A stretch of DNA of 38,159 nucleotides. It comes from Catalinimonas alkaloidigena (lineage in GTDB: Bacteria; Bacteroidota; Bacteroidia; Cytophagales; Flexibacteraceae). Shown here one piece after another: positions 16,326 to 23,029 of this stretch. The position numbers and the translations under genes were made by a program. Numbering within the stretch: the first letter of the stretch is position 1; each line of letters opens with the position of its first letter. The notes beneath the pieces were generated by a model. The model saw only the letters and a list, made by a program, of their open reading frames with translations. It was not told the DNA's origin and did no database searches. The stretch covers positions 1 through 38,159 of the forward strand of contig NZ_FNFO01000020.1 of NCBI RefSeq assembly GCF_900100765.1, read 5' to 3'.

Positions 16326-18443
16326 ATGACTAAACTCTACCCGATTGCCCTCCTCTTTCTCCTGGTGCGGGTCCTCTCCCCCGCCGTTTCTCAGGACTGG
16401 CAATGGATCAACCCCATGCCCACCGGCAATGGGCCCCGCGATGTGGCCTGGCCGGACGCACAAACCCTGTATGCGGCGGGCGACAAAGGTCAATTTTTTG
16501 CTTCTCCTGATTTTGGCGCAACCTGGCAGGCGAACACCATGCCGACGGAAGCCGACGTGATGTCTCTTTACTTTGTGGATGCGGAGCGGGGCTATGCCGT
16601 CACCAACGCGGGCGAAATCTGGCATACGACCGATGCCGGTCAGACGTGGGCGTTGCAGTTCACCGATCCCGGCGGAACGACCTTCCGCGACCTCCACTTC
16701 TTCGGAGACAGCATCGGCTATGCCGTGGGCGACGCGGGGTTTGCGGATAACCTGCTGTTCTACACCCACGACGGAGGCACCACCTGGGTGAGCGCTACCC
16801 TTCCCCGAAGAACGAGCGCCAGTTTCTACGGCCTGTTTTTTGTCAAAGCGCTGAGTGCCGATACGGTCGTTGCTGCCAGCTGGGACAATACGTTTTTTCA
16901 GAGTTTTGACCGGGGACTGACCTGGGACACCACCGGCCTGCCGGCCTCGCCCGCCGGTTTTTACGAAGGGGGTTATTTCGTCAACGACAGCACCGGCTTT
17001 CTGGTGGGTCCCAACGCCTACGTCCAGAAGACTACCGACCGGGGGGCGCACTGGGAACAGAAACTCGGCGGCGCCGACTCGCTCGAACAGGCGCGTCACT
17101 ATTTTTCCGAAGTGTTCTTTCTCAACGACACCGTCGGCTGGGTGAGCAGTTTCAGTTGTCTCTATAAAACGCGGGACGGCGGGGATACATGGGAGCGTAC
17201 CTGCGAGGGCACCTACGGCAGCGGCCGCAAATCCTACATCCGGTTCCTGGATGAAACCACCGGCGTGGCCCTGTCCAGCCAGCTCTACACAACCACCGAC
17301 GGATGGAATTTCCAGACCGTACTCCCCACCGGGCCGCTCAATACGTGGTACAGGTTTGAGGAAGTAGAGGGCGATCTGTATGCTGTCGGCAGCGGCGGCA
17401 ACCTCTTCCATGGCACCAAGGACGGAGCGGCCTGGCAGCTGCTTTCCACGCCAACCCAGGCCACGCTGCGCGGAATAGACTTTGTAGACCCCATGCAGGG
17501 ATGGGTGGCAGGCAGCGACAGTGCCGTGTTCAAAACGGCAGATGGAGGGCAGACCTGGGAAGGAGTGGAAACGCCGTTCCAGGGTAATTTCAATGACCTG
17601 CACGCCTGGTCGATGCAGGAAGTATTGGTGATAGGAACTTCCGGCTCGGTCCTGAAAACGGCCGACGGCGGGGAAACGTGGGCGTTCACCTCGCTCGACA
17701 GCCTGAAACAGCTTAACGCGGTCTACTTTCCGCAGCCGGATACGGGCTACGTGGTCGGGGCTTCCGGACTGGTGGCCCGCACCCTCGACGGTGGTCAGAC
17801 CTGGGCGCTGCAAGAATCAGGACTTCTTTCCCACCTGAACGATGTGTTCTTTGTCGACGGCACCACGGGATACGCCGTTGGCAGCCTGGGCAAAATTCTG
17901 GTGACCTACGACGCGGGTGCCACCTGGCAGTCCCAGGTAAGTGGACAGTCCGGCACGCTGAATGCCATCTTCTTTCTGGATGCCGACCACGGTTACGTGA
18001 CCGGCTCGGGCGTGCTACTCGTCACCGACGATGGCGGTCAGACCTGGGAAGAACAGTACCTTCCTGCGAGCGGTTACCTCTCGGATCTGGTGTTTCTGAC
18101 GCCGGGTCAGGGATGGGTAGTCGGTGCGTTCGGCAGCGTGTTACGCTACAACCAACCGCTCACCGGACTGGAGGATGAGGTAAGCCGGCAAGCCGTTACG
18201 CTCCGCGTGTTTCCGAACCCCGCTTCTTCCCAAACGACCCTGGTCCTGCCTACGCCTTATACCGGGCAAGGGTACCTGCAACTGATCGATGCGTCAGGTC
18301 GGCAGGTCTATCAACGCAATCTTGCGTTCACAGCGGGCGAAACACGCTGGTCTATCCCGCCCGGCCTTGACAGGGGGATCTATTTCGTGCAGGTCGTAAC
18401 GCCCGATAGCCGGCAAACCGGACGCCTCTACCTCCATCCCTAA
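16326..18443 (+). CDS. T9SS-secreted Ycf48-like beta-propeller protein
   Basis: Secreted protein of 705 residues. The start MTKLYPIALLFLL at 16326 was preferred over an in-frame TTG inside the operator; the signal peptide ends near SPAVSQ. About 13 Ycf48/BNR-like repeats fill residues 20-615 (DAGQTWAL, DGGTTWVS, DGGDTWER, DGGQTWEG, DGGETWAF), again long enough for two propellers. The C-terminus is a type A sorting domain (VFPNPASSQTTL ... LDRGIYFVQVV ... TGRLYLHP). It lacks the WGY/HxH domain, which is instead encoded by the next gene, 27 bp downstream. The split on this side and the fusion in 13465-16221 suggest that propeller and HxH domain work together. Ycf48-type proteins usually act as assembly or binding scaffolds; the ligand here is unknown. 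Confidence 0.85.
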   Translation: MTKLYPIALLFLLVRVLSPAVSQDWQWINPMPTGNGPRDVAWPDAQTLYAAGDKGQFFASPDFGATWQANTMPTEADVMSLYFVDAERGYAVTNAGEIWHTTDAGQTWALQFTDPGGTTFRDLHFFGDSIGYAVGDAGFADNLLFYTHDGGTTWVSATLPRRTSASFYGLFFVKALSADTVVAASWDNTFFQSFDRGLTWDTTGLPASPAGFYEGGYFVNDSTGFLVGPNAYVQKTTDRGAHWEQKLGGADSLEQARHYFSEVFFLNDTVGWVSSFSCLYKTRDGGDTWERTCEGTYGSGRKSYIRFLDETTGVALSSQLYTTTDGWNFQTVLPTGPLNTWYRFEEVEGDLYAVGSGGNLFHGTKDGAAWQLLSTPTQATLRGIDFVDPMQGWVAGSDSAVFKTADGGQTWEGVETPFQGNFNDLHAWSMQEVLVIGTSGSVLKTADGGETWAFTSLDSLKQLNAVYFPQPDTGYVVGASGLVARTLDGGQTWALQESGLLSHLNDVFFVDGTTGYAVGSLGKILVTYDAGATWQSQVSGQSGTLNAIFFLDADHGYVTGSGVLLVTDDGGQTWEEQYLPASGYLSDLVFLTPGQGWVVGAFGSVLRYNQPLTGLEDEVSRQAVTLRVFPNPASSQTTLVLPTPYTGQGYLQLIDASGRQVYQRNLAFTAGETRWSIPPGLDRGIYFVQVVTPDSRQTGRLYLHP

Positions 18444-18470
18444 CGCTTTTCTACCTTGCTTTTCCGACAC

Positions 18471-19388
18471 ATGAAGCGATTCCTCCTTTTCTGCCTGCCC
18501 CTGTTGCTTACCGCCCCGGTCCTGGGGCAGGCCCCTGAGCTCGATACGTTATCTAACCTTCCCGAAGGCACAGCGCTATACGCGCCCCGGTACACCGAAT
18601 CCGGTCAATGGGGGTATCTGCTCGGGCAAAACTCCTCGTACCGACAGCAGTTTGCCGAGAAGTACGAAATCACGGAGTCTACCCTGGTACGCGGCGTAAT
18701 GGTCCACCTGACGGGCACCTTTGCACACCCCGATCACTACGTAGAATTCAACGTCTACACCGTGGGCGTCAACGGACTCCCCGCTGCCCGACTGGGCGGA
18801 AAACAGGTATTTTACAAAGACCTGGACCTGTCTGGCGAAGCGGCGGTGATCGACTTTTCCACGCCGATTGCGGTACAAGAGGCCTTCTTTGTTACCTTTA
18901 ATGTGTTTGACTACCTGCATGGTGGTTACGAAGGCGATACCCTGGGCCTGCTGATGGGCGAGCCGGGCTCCCGTACGGAGGCCGATCTGACGCATTTCGG
19001 ACGCAATGCCGTGCAGGCACACAACCACACAAAAGAAGACTGGAAAGACTTTTACAGCCAGAATTTTACGCCCATCGCCACCCATTTTGCGCTGTTCCCC
19101 ATCGTCGACGCCAGTCCGGTTACGGCGCTGGAGCAGGCAGACGCGATGGCAAACGGGTTTTCGCTGTATCCAAATCCATCGGACGGTCAGGTTTCTTTGG
19201 TCAATCCCGGTGGGATTCCCCTCCACGTAATCATTCTGAATGGGCTGGGACAGCGAGTTTTTTCCACCCGGACTTTAGGCCAGCCGGTCGAAACGCTTTC
19301 CCTCACAACCCTACCAGCGGGCTATTACCAGGTCTTGATTCAACGCGGCAAACGCCCTCCTACCGCCCACCGGATTGCCCTTTTCTAA
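18471..19388 (+). CDS. T9SS-secreted protein with the shared WGY/HxH domain (copy 3)
   Basis: Secreted protein of 305 residues starting MKRFLLFCLPLLL with a signal peptide ending VLGQ. The domain spans about residues 25-215: WGYLLGQN, QQFAEKYE, YLHGGYEGDTL, AHNH, then KEDWKDFYSQNF and THFALFPIV. The stretch DFYSQNF is identical to that of the 12432-13400 protein, and the four invariant histidines are kept. A T9SS sorting domain follows (LYPNPSDGQVSLV ... LPAGYYQVLI). It is the second gene of the plus-strand operon from box pair 2 and ends about 90 bp before box pair 3. Having copies on both sides of the divergent promoter points to duplication of an ancestral unit. No named family recognised. 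Confidence 0.82.
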   Translation: MKRFLLFCLPLLLTAPVLGQAPELDTLSNLPEGTALYAPRYTESGQWGYLLGQNSSYRQQFAEKYEITESTLVRGVMVHLTGTFAHPDHYVEFNVYTVGVNGLPAARLGGKQVFYKDLDLSGEAAVIDFSTPIAVQEAFFVTFNVFDYLHGGYEGDTLGLLMGEPGSRTEADLTHFGRNAVQAHNHTKEDWKDFYSQNFTPIATHFALFPIVDASPVTALEQADAMANGFSLYPNPSDGQVSLVNPGGIPLHVIILNGLGQRVFSTRTLGQPVETLSLTTLPAGYYQVLIQRGKRPPTAHRIALF

Positions 19389-19475
19389 CGATATCACCTT
19401 CAAGATGCCTCGATCCACACGAAGAAAATCGTACGTCCCATTCGCTTAATCTCCTCGAGAAAAAGAAAGCAATTG

Positions 19476-19530
19476 ATGCAACACGGTTGCATATGCAATC
19501 GTAGCACCTATATTTGCAACACAGTTGCAG
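19476..19530 (+). promoter_or_regulatory. Palindrome pair 3: promoter and operators of the Zur-like gene
   Basis: Boxes lie at 19476-19492 (ATGCAACACGGTTGCAT) and 19514-19530 (TTGCAACACAGTTGCAG), with centres 38 bp apart. TTG at 19487-19489, a 19-nt spacer and TATATTTG at 19509-19516 form a Bacteroidota promoter reading toward the regulator. The reverse direction has no good -7 element and no gene. The predicted leader is about 85 nt to the ATG at 19611. Boxes in front of a Fur-family gene indicate autoregulation and point to its product as the binding protein. Confidence 0.85.
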
Positions 19531-19610
19531 ATAATGCACGCTTAGTCTCAGCTTATCCTCTCTCTCGGGAGAAGGGGTGCGGTGACGGTCAGATCATAAC
19601 TACTGGTACG

Positions 19611-20072
19611 ATGTCAACTTCCCTACAGCCTCCACATGCGGTAATGAGTCCTCTTCAGGTGCTCAAACGCCATCGGCTGCGAGGAACAATGAGTCGCATT
19701 CAGCTGCTGGAACTCTTTCTGCAACGGCCCTACGCCATGTCCCATGCCGAACTGGAAGCATCTTTACCAGGCGAATCCAATCGCATTACGTTGTACCGCA
19801 ACCTGCGTCTTTTTTTGGAGAAGGGATTTCTGCACCGGGTAATGGATGAGGAGAAGGGAGTCAAGTATGCCCTCTGCGCTGCTCATCCTTACCGGTCGCA
19901 CGCGACCGACCATGTCCATTTTAAGTGCAGAAAATGTGGCATTACCCGCTGTCTGGAAGAGATCGGCATTCCCGCTATTCCGCTCCCGGCCGGCTATGAA
20001 CCAGACGAGATTCAGCTGCTGGTATCGGGGACCTGTGTCAGATGTCAACCGCACGCTCCCAGAAACGAATGA
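19611..20072 (+). CDS. Fur-family metalloregulator, probable Zur
   Basis: Cytoplasmic DNA-binding repressor of 153 residues. The start MSTSLQPPHAVM at 19611 was chosen; MSPLQVLKR at 19644 is also possible, and longer frames run back into the operators. The N-terminal winged helix (about 15-85) contains NRITLYRNLRLFLEKGFLHRV, the family recognition region. The C-terminal part has HVHFKCRKC (H101, H103, C106, C109), C114, and CVRC (C142, C145), giving the structural CxxC-CxxC zinc site plus regulatory histidines. Its own promoter carries two palindromic boxes, and the same boxes precede COG0523 and MerC genes, which supports Zur over Fur, PerR or Mur. Zinc sensing is inference from context; family membership is certain. 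Confidence 0.87.
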   Translation: MSTSLQPPHAVMSPLQVLKRHRLRGTMSRIQLLELFLQRPYAMSHAELEASLPGESNRITLYRNLRLFLEKGFLHRVMDEEKGVKYALCAAHPYRSHATDHVHFKCRKCGITRCLEEIGIPAIPLPAGYEPDEIQLLVSGTCVRCQPHAPRNE

Positions 20073-20114
20073 TGGCAAGACTACAAATTTTCATTTTCAC
20101 ATAATCATTTTTTT

Positions 20115-20663
20115 ATGAAACCCCGTTTTTCCTTTGCTTTGCTGCTTCTTTTGAGTAGTACGTGCTTGCTCCAGAGTTGTAAAAAAGACGATGAGCCCGA
20201 ACCGGTCAACGAAGAAGAGCTGATTACGACTTTTCGCCTCACGTTCACCGAAGTGGGGAATTCGAGCAATACCTTCACGGCTACGTTGAGCGATCCAGAC
20301 GGAGAGGGTCCCACCGCGCCTACTGTGGATGAAATCATGCTGGACTCGGCTACCACGTACAACGTGACGGCCGAATTTCTCAACGAATCGGACCCTAACG
20401 ACGTGGAGGACATCACGGAAGAGATTCGGGAAGAAGACGACCAGCACCTGCTGTGTTTCTCTCCTTCCGGAGTGGACCTGACCGTTAACCGTACCGACTC
20501 GGACGGCACCTACGAGGTGGGTCTGACCTCCGACTGGGTAGCCGGTGCAGCCGGGAGCGGTACCATTACGATTGCACTCCGCCACCAGCCCGGCGTAAAA
20601 GACGGGACCTGCGATCCCGGCGAAGCGGATCTAGAAGCCACGTTTGACGTCACGATTCAATAA
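20115..20663 (+). CDS. Small acidic lipoprotein, probable member of the zinc regulon
   Basis: Lipoprotein of 182 residues. The leader MKPRFSFALLLLLSSTCLL is followed by a lipobox LQSC with the lipidated cysteine at about residue 22. The mature part is strongly acidic (DDEPEPVNEEEL near the N-terminus, DVEDITEEIREEDDQH in the middle) and ends RHQPGVKDGTCDPGEADLEATFDVTI. Similar Bacteroidota lipoproteins with ITEEI and the RHQPGVKDGTCDPGE motif are often annotated under vague names such as 'type 1 periplasmic binding fold superfamily protein' and are often found near TonB receptors (recalled, not checked). It lies 42 bp after the Zur-like gene on the same strand, so co-transcription is likely. 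Function unknown; the acidic patches could bind metal. Confidence 0.75.
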   Translation: MKPRFSFALLLLLSSTCLLQSCKKDDEPEPVNEEELITTFRLTFTEVGNSSNTFTATLSDPDGEGPTAPTVDEIMLDSATTYNVTAEFLNESDPNDVEDITEEIREEDDQHLLCFSPSGVDLTVNRTDSDGTYEVGLTSDWVAGAAGSGTITIALRHQPGVKDGTCDPGEADLEATFDVTIQ

Positions 20664-20709
20664 CCTGACTTAACTTAACACAAACCCCTCGTTTATTCAA
20701 AGCGGATGC

Positions 20710-20750
20710 CCCCTTCTCATGCTCGCTGGTCCTGGGAAGGGGTTTCTTAT
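20710..20750 (+). terminator. Probable intrinsic terminator after the lipoprotein gene
   Basis: CCCCTTC (20710-20716) pairs with GAAGGGG (20736-20742) across a 19-nt loop and is followed by TTTCTTAT. An overlapping larger repeat joins AAACCCCT (20682-20689) to AGGGGTTT (20738-20745), which could extend or compete with it. It lies 47 bp after the lipoprotein stop and would end the zur-lipoprotein transcript. Confidence 0.4.
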
Positions 20751-20779
20751 AGGTGCGCGGTCCTTTTTCAGCTTGTATT

Positions 20780-20799
20780 AGACACTACACCGTGTGTCT
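20780..20799. promoter_or_regulatory. Inverted repeat upstream of the second Fur-family gene
   Basis: AGACAC (20780-20785) and GTGTCT (20794-20799) flank an inner ACAC-C-GTGT repeat (20787-20795), about 100 bp before the second Fur-family gene. It is unrelated to the TTGCAAC boxes, so it could be the operator of a different metalloregulator. The rest of 20751-20898 shows no gene and no clear -7 element. Confidence 0.35.
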
Positions 20800-20898
20800 G
20801 CTGACTATCTCGTCTAAAAGCGTCACGTTGCTTATCTTGCAAACTCGCAGCTGGAGGAAAACGTTATTCCCTTAGGAACCTCCTTGAAGTGATCATAC

Positions 20899-21324
20899 AT
20901 GGATAACACGAAACCTATTCGAGAGTTGCTGCACGCACATGGTTTGAAGAAAACACCCATCCGGGCAGAGATGCTAGAACTATTTATGGGTCATGACGTA
21001 GCGCTTTCCGCCAGCGATCTATTGGCGAAATTGACGGCGAACCACGACCGGGTAACGGTTTATCGAGCCTTAAATTCATTTGAAGAGCGTGGCATTTTGC
21101 ACCGTGCCTCCGAAGACGGGCAAGGCGTGAAATATGCCATGTGCGGCCACCAATGTCCCGACGAGCAGCATACCGATCAGCATGCCCACTTCGTCTGTGA
21201 TGAATGTCACCAGACCTACTGCCTAGAAGAGGTGGCGATCCCGGACGTAGAAGTGTCCGATGCTTTTTCGGTGAATCGGGTGAATTATACCCTGAGCGGC
21301 ATCTGCAAAGCGTGTAAAGCCTGA
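20899..21324 (+). CDS. Second Fur-family metalloregulator
   Basis: Cytoplasmic Fur-family regulator of 141 residues starting MDNTKPIRELLHAHG. The winged helix includes DRVTVYRALNSFEERGILHR. The C-terminal domain has C82, H84 and C86, then HAHFVCDEC (H95, H97, C100, C103), C108, and CKAC (C136, C139). The layout parallels the Zur-like protein at 19611, so the two are paralogues. This gene lacks the TTGCAAC boxes but has another inverted repeat about 100 bp upstream. It may sense a different metal (iron, manganese) or the same metal at another threshold. It converges with the PhoX-like gene, 31 bp away. Confidence 0.87.
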   Translation: MDNTKPIRELLHAHGLKKTPIRAEMLELFMGHDVALSASDLLAKLTANHDRVTVYRALNSFEERGILHRASEDGQGVKYAMCGHQCPDEQHTDQHAHFVCDECHQTYCLEEVAIPDVEVSDAFSVNRVNYTLSGICKACKA

Positions 21325-21326
21325 AG

Positions 21327-21340
21327 TTCTCCGATGAGAA
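21327..21340. terminator. Small hairpin between convergent genes
   Basis: TTCTC (21327-21331) and GAGAA (21336-21340) form a short perfect stem with the loop CGAT in the 31 bp between the second Fur gene and the PhoX-like gene. The stem is only 5 bp and there is no clear T tract, so it is a weak bidirectional terminator candidate. Confidence 0.25.
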
Positions 21341-21355
21341 GCATGTACTTTTGCC

Positions 21356-22933
21356 CTAGCGAATTCCCTGGAGCTGGTTGAGGAGCGGACCCTGGATGGT
21401 GACCACCGCCGAGCGGGGTTTGGCATCTCCCTGGTGCGGCCAGTTGCTGGTCCACCGGCCGGCCTGGCTACTTTGCTCCCCCGGATGCTGGACACTCAAA
21501 AACAGCGTTCGCCCATCGGGCGAAAAACAGGGGCCGGTCAGTTCCGCATCGACCGGAGCGCTGGCTATCTGGAGTACCTGCCCCGCTTGTTTGCCGTGGC
21601 GGGGCATCACGAAAAGGCCGTTATTCTTAAATCTCTCGTACGGAGGTTTGTTCATTTTACTTCCCGAGATATCGGAGGTAAACCACAGGTTCCCGAGCCG
21701 GTCGAAGATCAGATTGTCGGGCGCCGCGAAGCCCGTTTCTTCTCCTCCGGTGAGCAGGGTAGACGCCTCGAACATCAGGGCACTGTGGTCGTTCTGATGC
21801 TCCTTAATTTTCAGGATGCTGCCAAAGTAATTTCCTTTGGGCACGTTGTTCGTTAACGTGACCAACACCTGCCCGTTGACCGGATCAATCTCAATGTCTT
21901 CCGGCCGATCCAGGGGCGTGGCCCCGACCAGCTTCGCGGCCTTTCTCAACTGGATCAGCACCTCCGTCTGGCTCGTAAAGGCAGCCGCCAGCACCGGTTG
22001 CTCCCGGATGTCCAGCGAGAGCCACTCACCCCGTTCCAGTTGCGCCACGTAGAGCTTCCCTTCTTTCAAATCACGGGGCTTGCTACTGACGTACTTGTAC
22101 AAGTGTTCGTCGTTTTTATCGTCTCCGGTATACACCACGACACGTCCATCGTTCAGCATCGCCACCGTGGCACACTCGTGCGCACACCTGCCCAGAGCCA
22201 CGTGTTTCTGTGCCTTCCCTGTAAAAGGATCGACCTCGACGACCCATCCGTAATGTTCGGGGGGCTGAGGATCGAACGTCTCCCATCCACGCTCAGAGGG
22301 GACAATGGCGTTTGTCTCGTGATCGCGCTCTCCGTAAAAAAAGTGGTAGTTTTCTTCACAAGTGAGAATCGTTCCCCAAGGCGTGAACCCTCCTGCACAG
22401 TTCCCAAGCGTGCCTTTGGCGTGCGTAGCCTTCACAATTGGTTCGTCCCAGTGAAACGGGATCATCGTTTCCGCCGTAAGCCGGCGGTTGTAAGCAGAGG
22501 TCGGCTTTCGCTGCCAGGTGTTGCCGGCATACTCCAGGTGCAGCAAGCTTCCTCCTACTGCGTACTGTTCTTCTCTTACATGGGCTAGAGATTGGGGTGC
22601 CAGACTCCCGTGCATAAAATAAGGATCCACGTATTCGTGGTTGACCCACAGGATTCCTTCGTGGGATTTGTTTTGGATCGGCACAAAACAGAGAAAATCG
22701 TTATTGAACCCGAAGGTATCCTGCGCGCTGATAGAATCCCCCCATTTGACCAGCAGGTCGTAGCGAAGGCCCTTTGCCAGCAGAAGGGCATCGTTGGCGC
22801 TGGGTGAGAGCGGCACGATGTCCGGTGTTTTCGGGGAAAAGAATCCGGCTTCCCCACCCAGCGTGGCGTAAGGCAGTAGGGTGAACGATACCGCCCCTTG
22901 CCCCAGCCACTCGATAAATTGCCTGCGTTTCAT
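21356..22933 (-). CDS. PhoX/DUF839-family exported protein with Tat-like leader
   Basis: Exported protein of 525 residues starting MKRRQFIEWLGQGAVSF, a twin-arginine-like leader (KRRQF then a hydrophobic run). The body matches the DUF839/PhoX beta-propeller family: LWVNHEYVDP near residue 95, GNCAGGFTPWGTILTCEENYH, GRCAHECATV, DGRVVVYTGDDKNDEH, RPEDIEIDP and GPCFSPDGRTLFLSVQHP. Characterised PhoX enzymes are iron/calcium phosphatases made under phosphate starvation; many Bacteroidota homologues are uncharacterised. A PhoX could replace zinc-requiring PhoA when zinc is scarce, which would fit the neighbourhood, but that is inference. It lies 96 bp after the DUF5916 gene on the same strand and may be co-transcribed. 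An inverted repeat sits just before its ATG. Confidence 0.8.
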   Translation of the reverse strand: MKRRQFIEWLGQGAVSFTLLPYATLGGEAGFFSPKTPDIVPLSPSANDALLLAKGLRYDLLVKWGDSISAQDTFGFNNDFLCFVPIQNKSHEGILWVNHEYVDPYFMHGSLAPQSLAHVREEQYAVGGSLLHLEYAGNTWQRKPTSAYNRRLTAETMIPFHWDEPIVKATHAKGTLGNCAGGFTPWGTILTCEENYHFFYGERDHETNAIVPSERGWETFDPQPPEHYGWVVEVDPFTGKAQKHVALGRCAHECATVAMLNDGRVVVYTGDDKNDEHLYKYVSSKPRDLKEGKLYVAQLERGEWLSLDIREQPVLAAAFTSQTEVLIQLRKAAKLVGATPLDRPEDIEIDPVNGQVLVTLTNNVPKGNYFGSILKIKEHQNDHSALMFEASTLLTGGEETGFAAPDNLIFDRLGNLWFTSDISGSKMNKPPYERFKNNGLFVMPRHGKQAGQVLQIASAPVDAELTGPCFSPDGRTLFLSVQHPGEQSSQAGRWTSNWPHQGDAKPRSAVVTIQGPLLNQLQGIR

Positions 22934-22955
22934 TTATAAAAGTGATTGGTTGGTC

Positions 22956-22975
22956 ATTCGCTTGTGTCAGCGAAT
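22956..22975. promoter_or_regulatory. Perfect inverted repeat just upstream of the PhoX-like gene
   Basis: ATTCGCT (22956-22962) and AGCGAAT (22969-22975) flank TGTGTC, a 7-bp perfect stem ending 22 bp before the ATG at 22933-22931. On the minus strand it is not followed by T residues, so a terminator for the DUF5916 gene is less likely than a 5'-leader hairpin or an operator. Confidence 0.35.
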
Positions 22976-23029
22976 TTTCGTTTCGTATGTAAGGCGTCAT
23001 GGCGCAGTACCAGGAGAGTCTTTATTGTT

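Noticed and set aside
16113-17813. Long minus-strand open frame of 566 codons across the second Ycf48 gene
   Set aside because: It lies antisense to a clearly conserved repeat protein, has no recognisable domain, and arises from G+C-rich codon bias.
19473-19610. N-terminal extension of the Zur-like protein through both boxes
   Set aside because: It would translate the palindromes and promoter; the ATG at 19611 follows the predicted transcript start.
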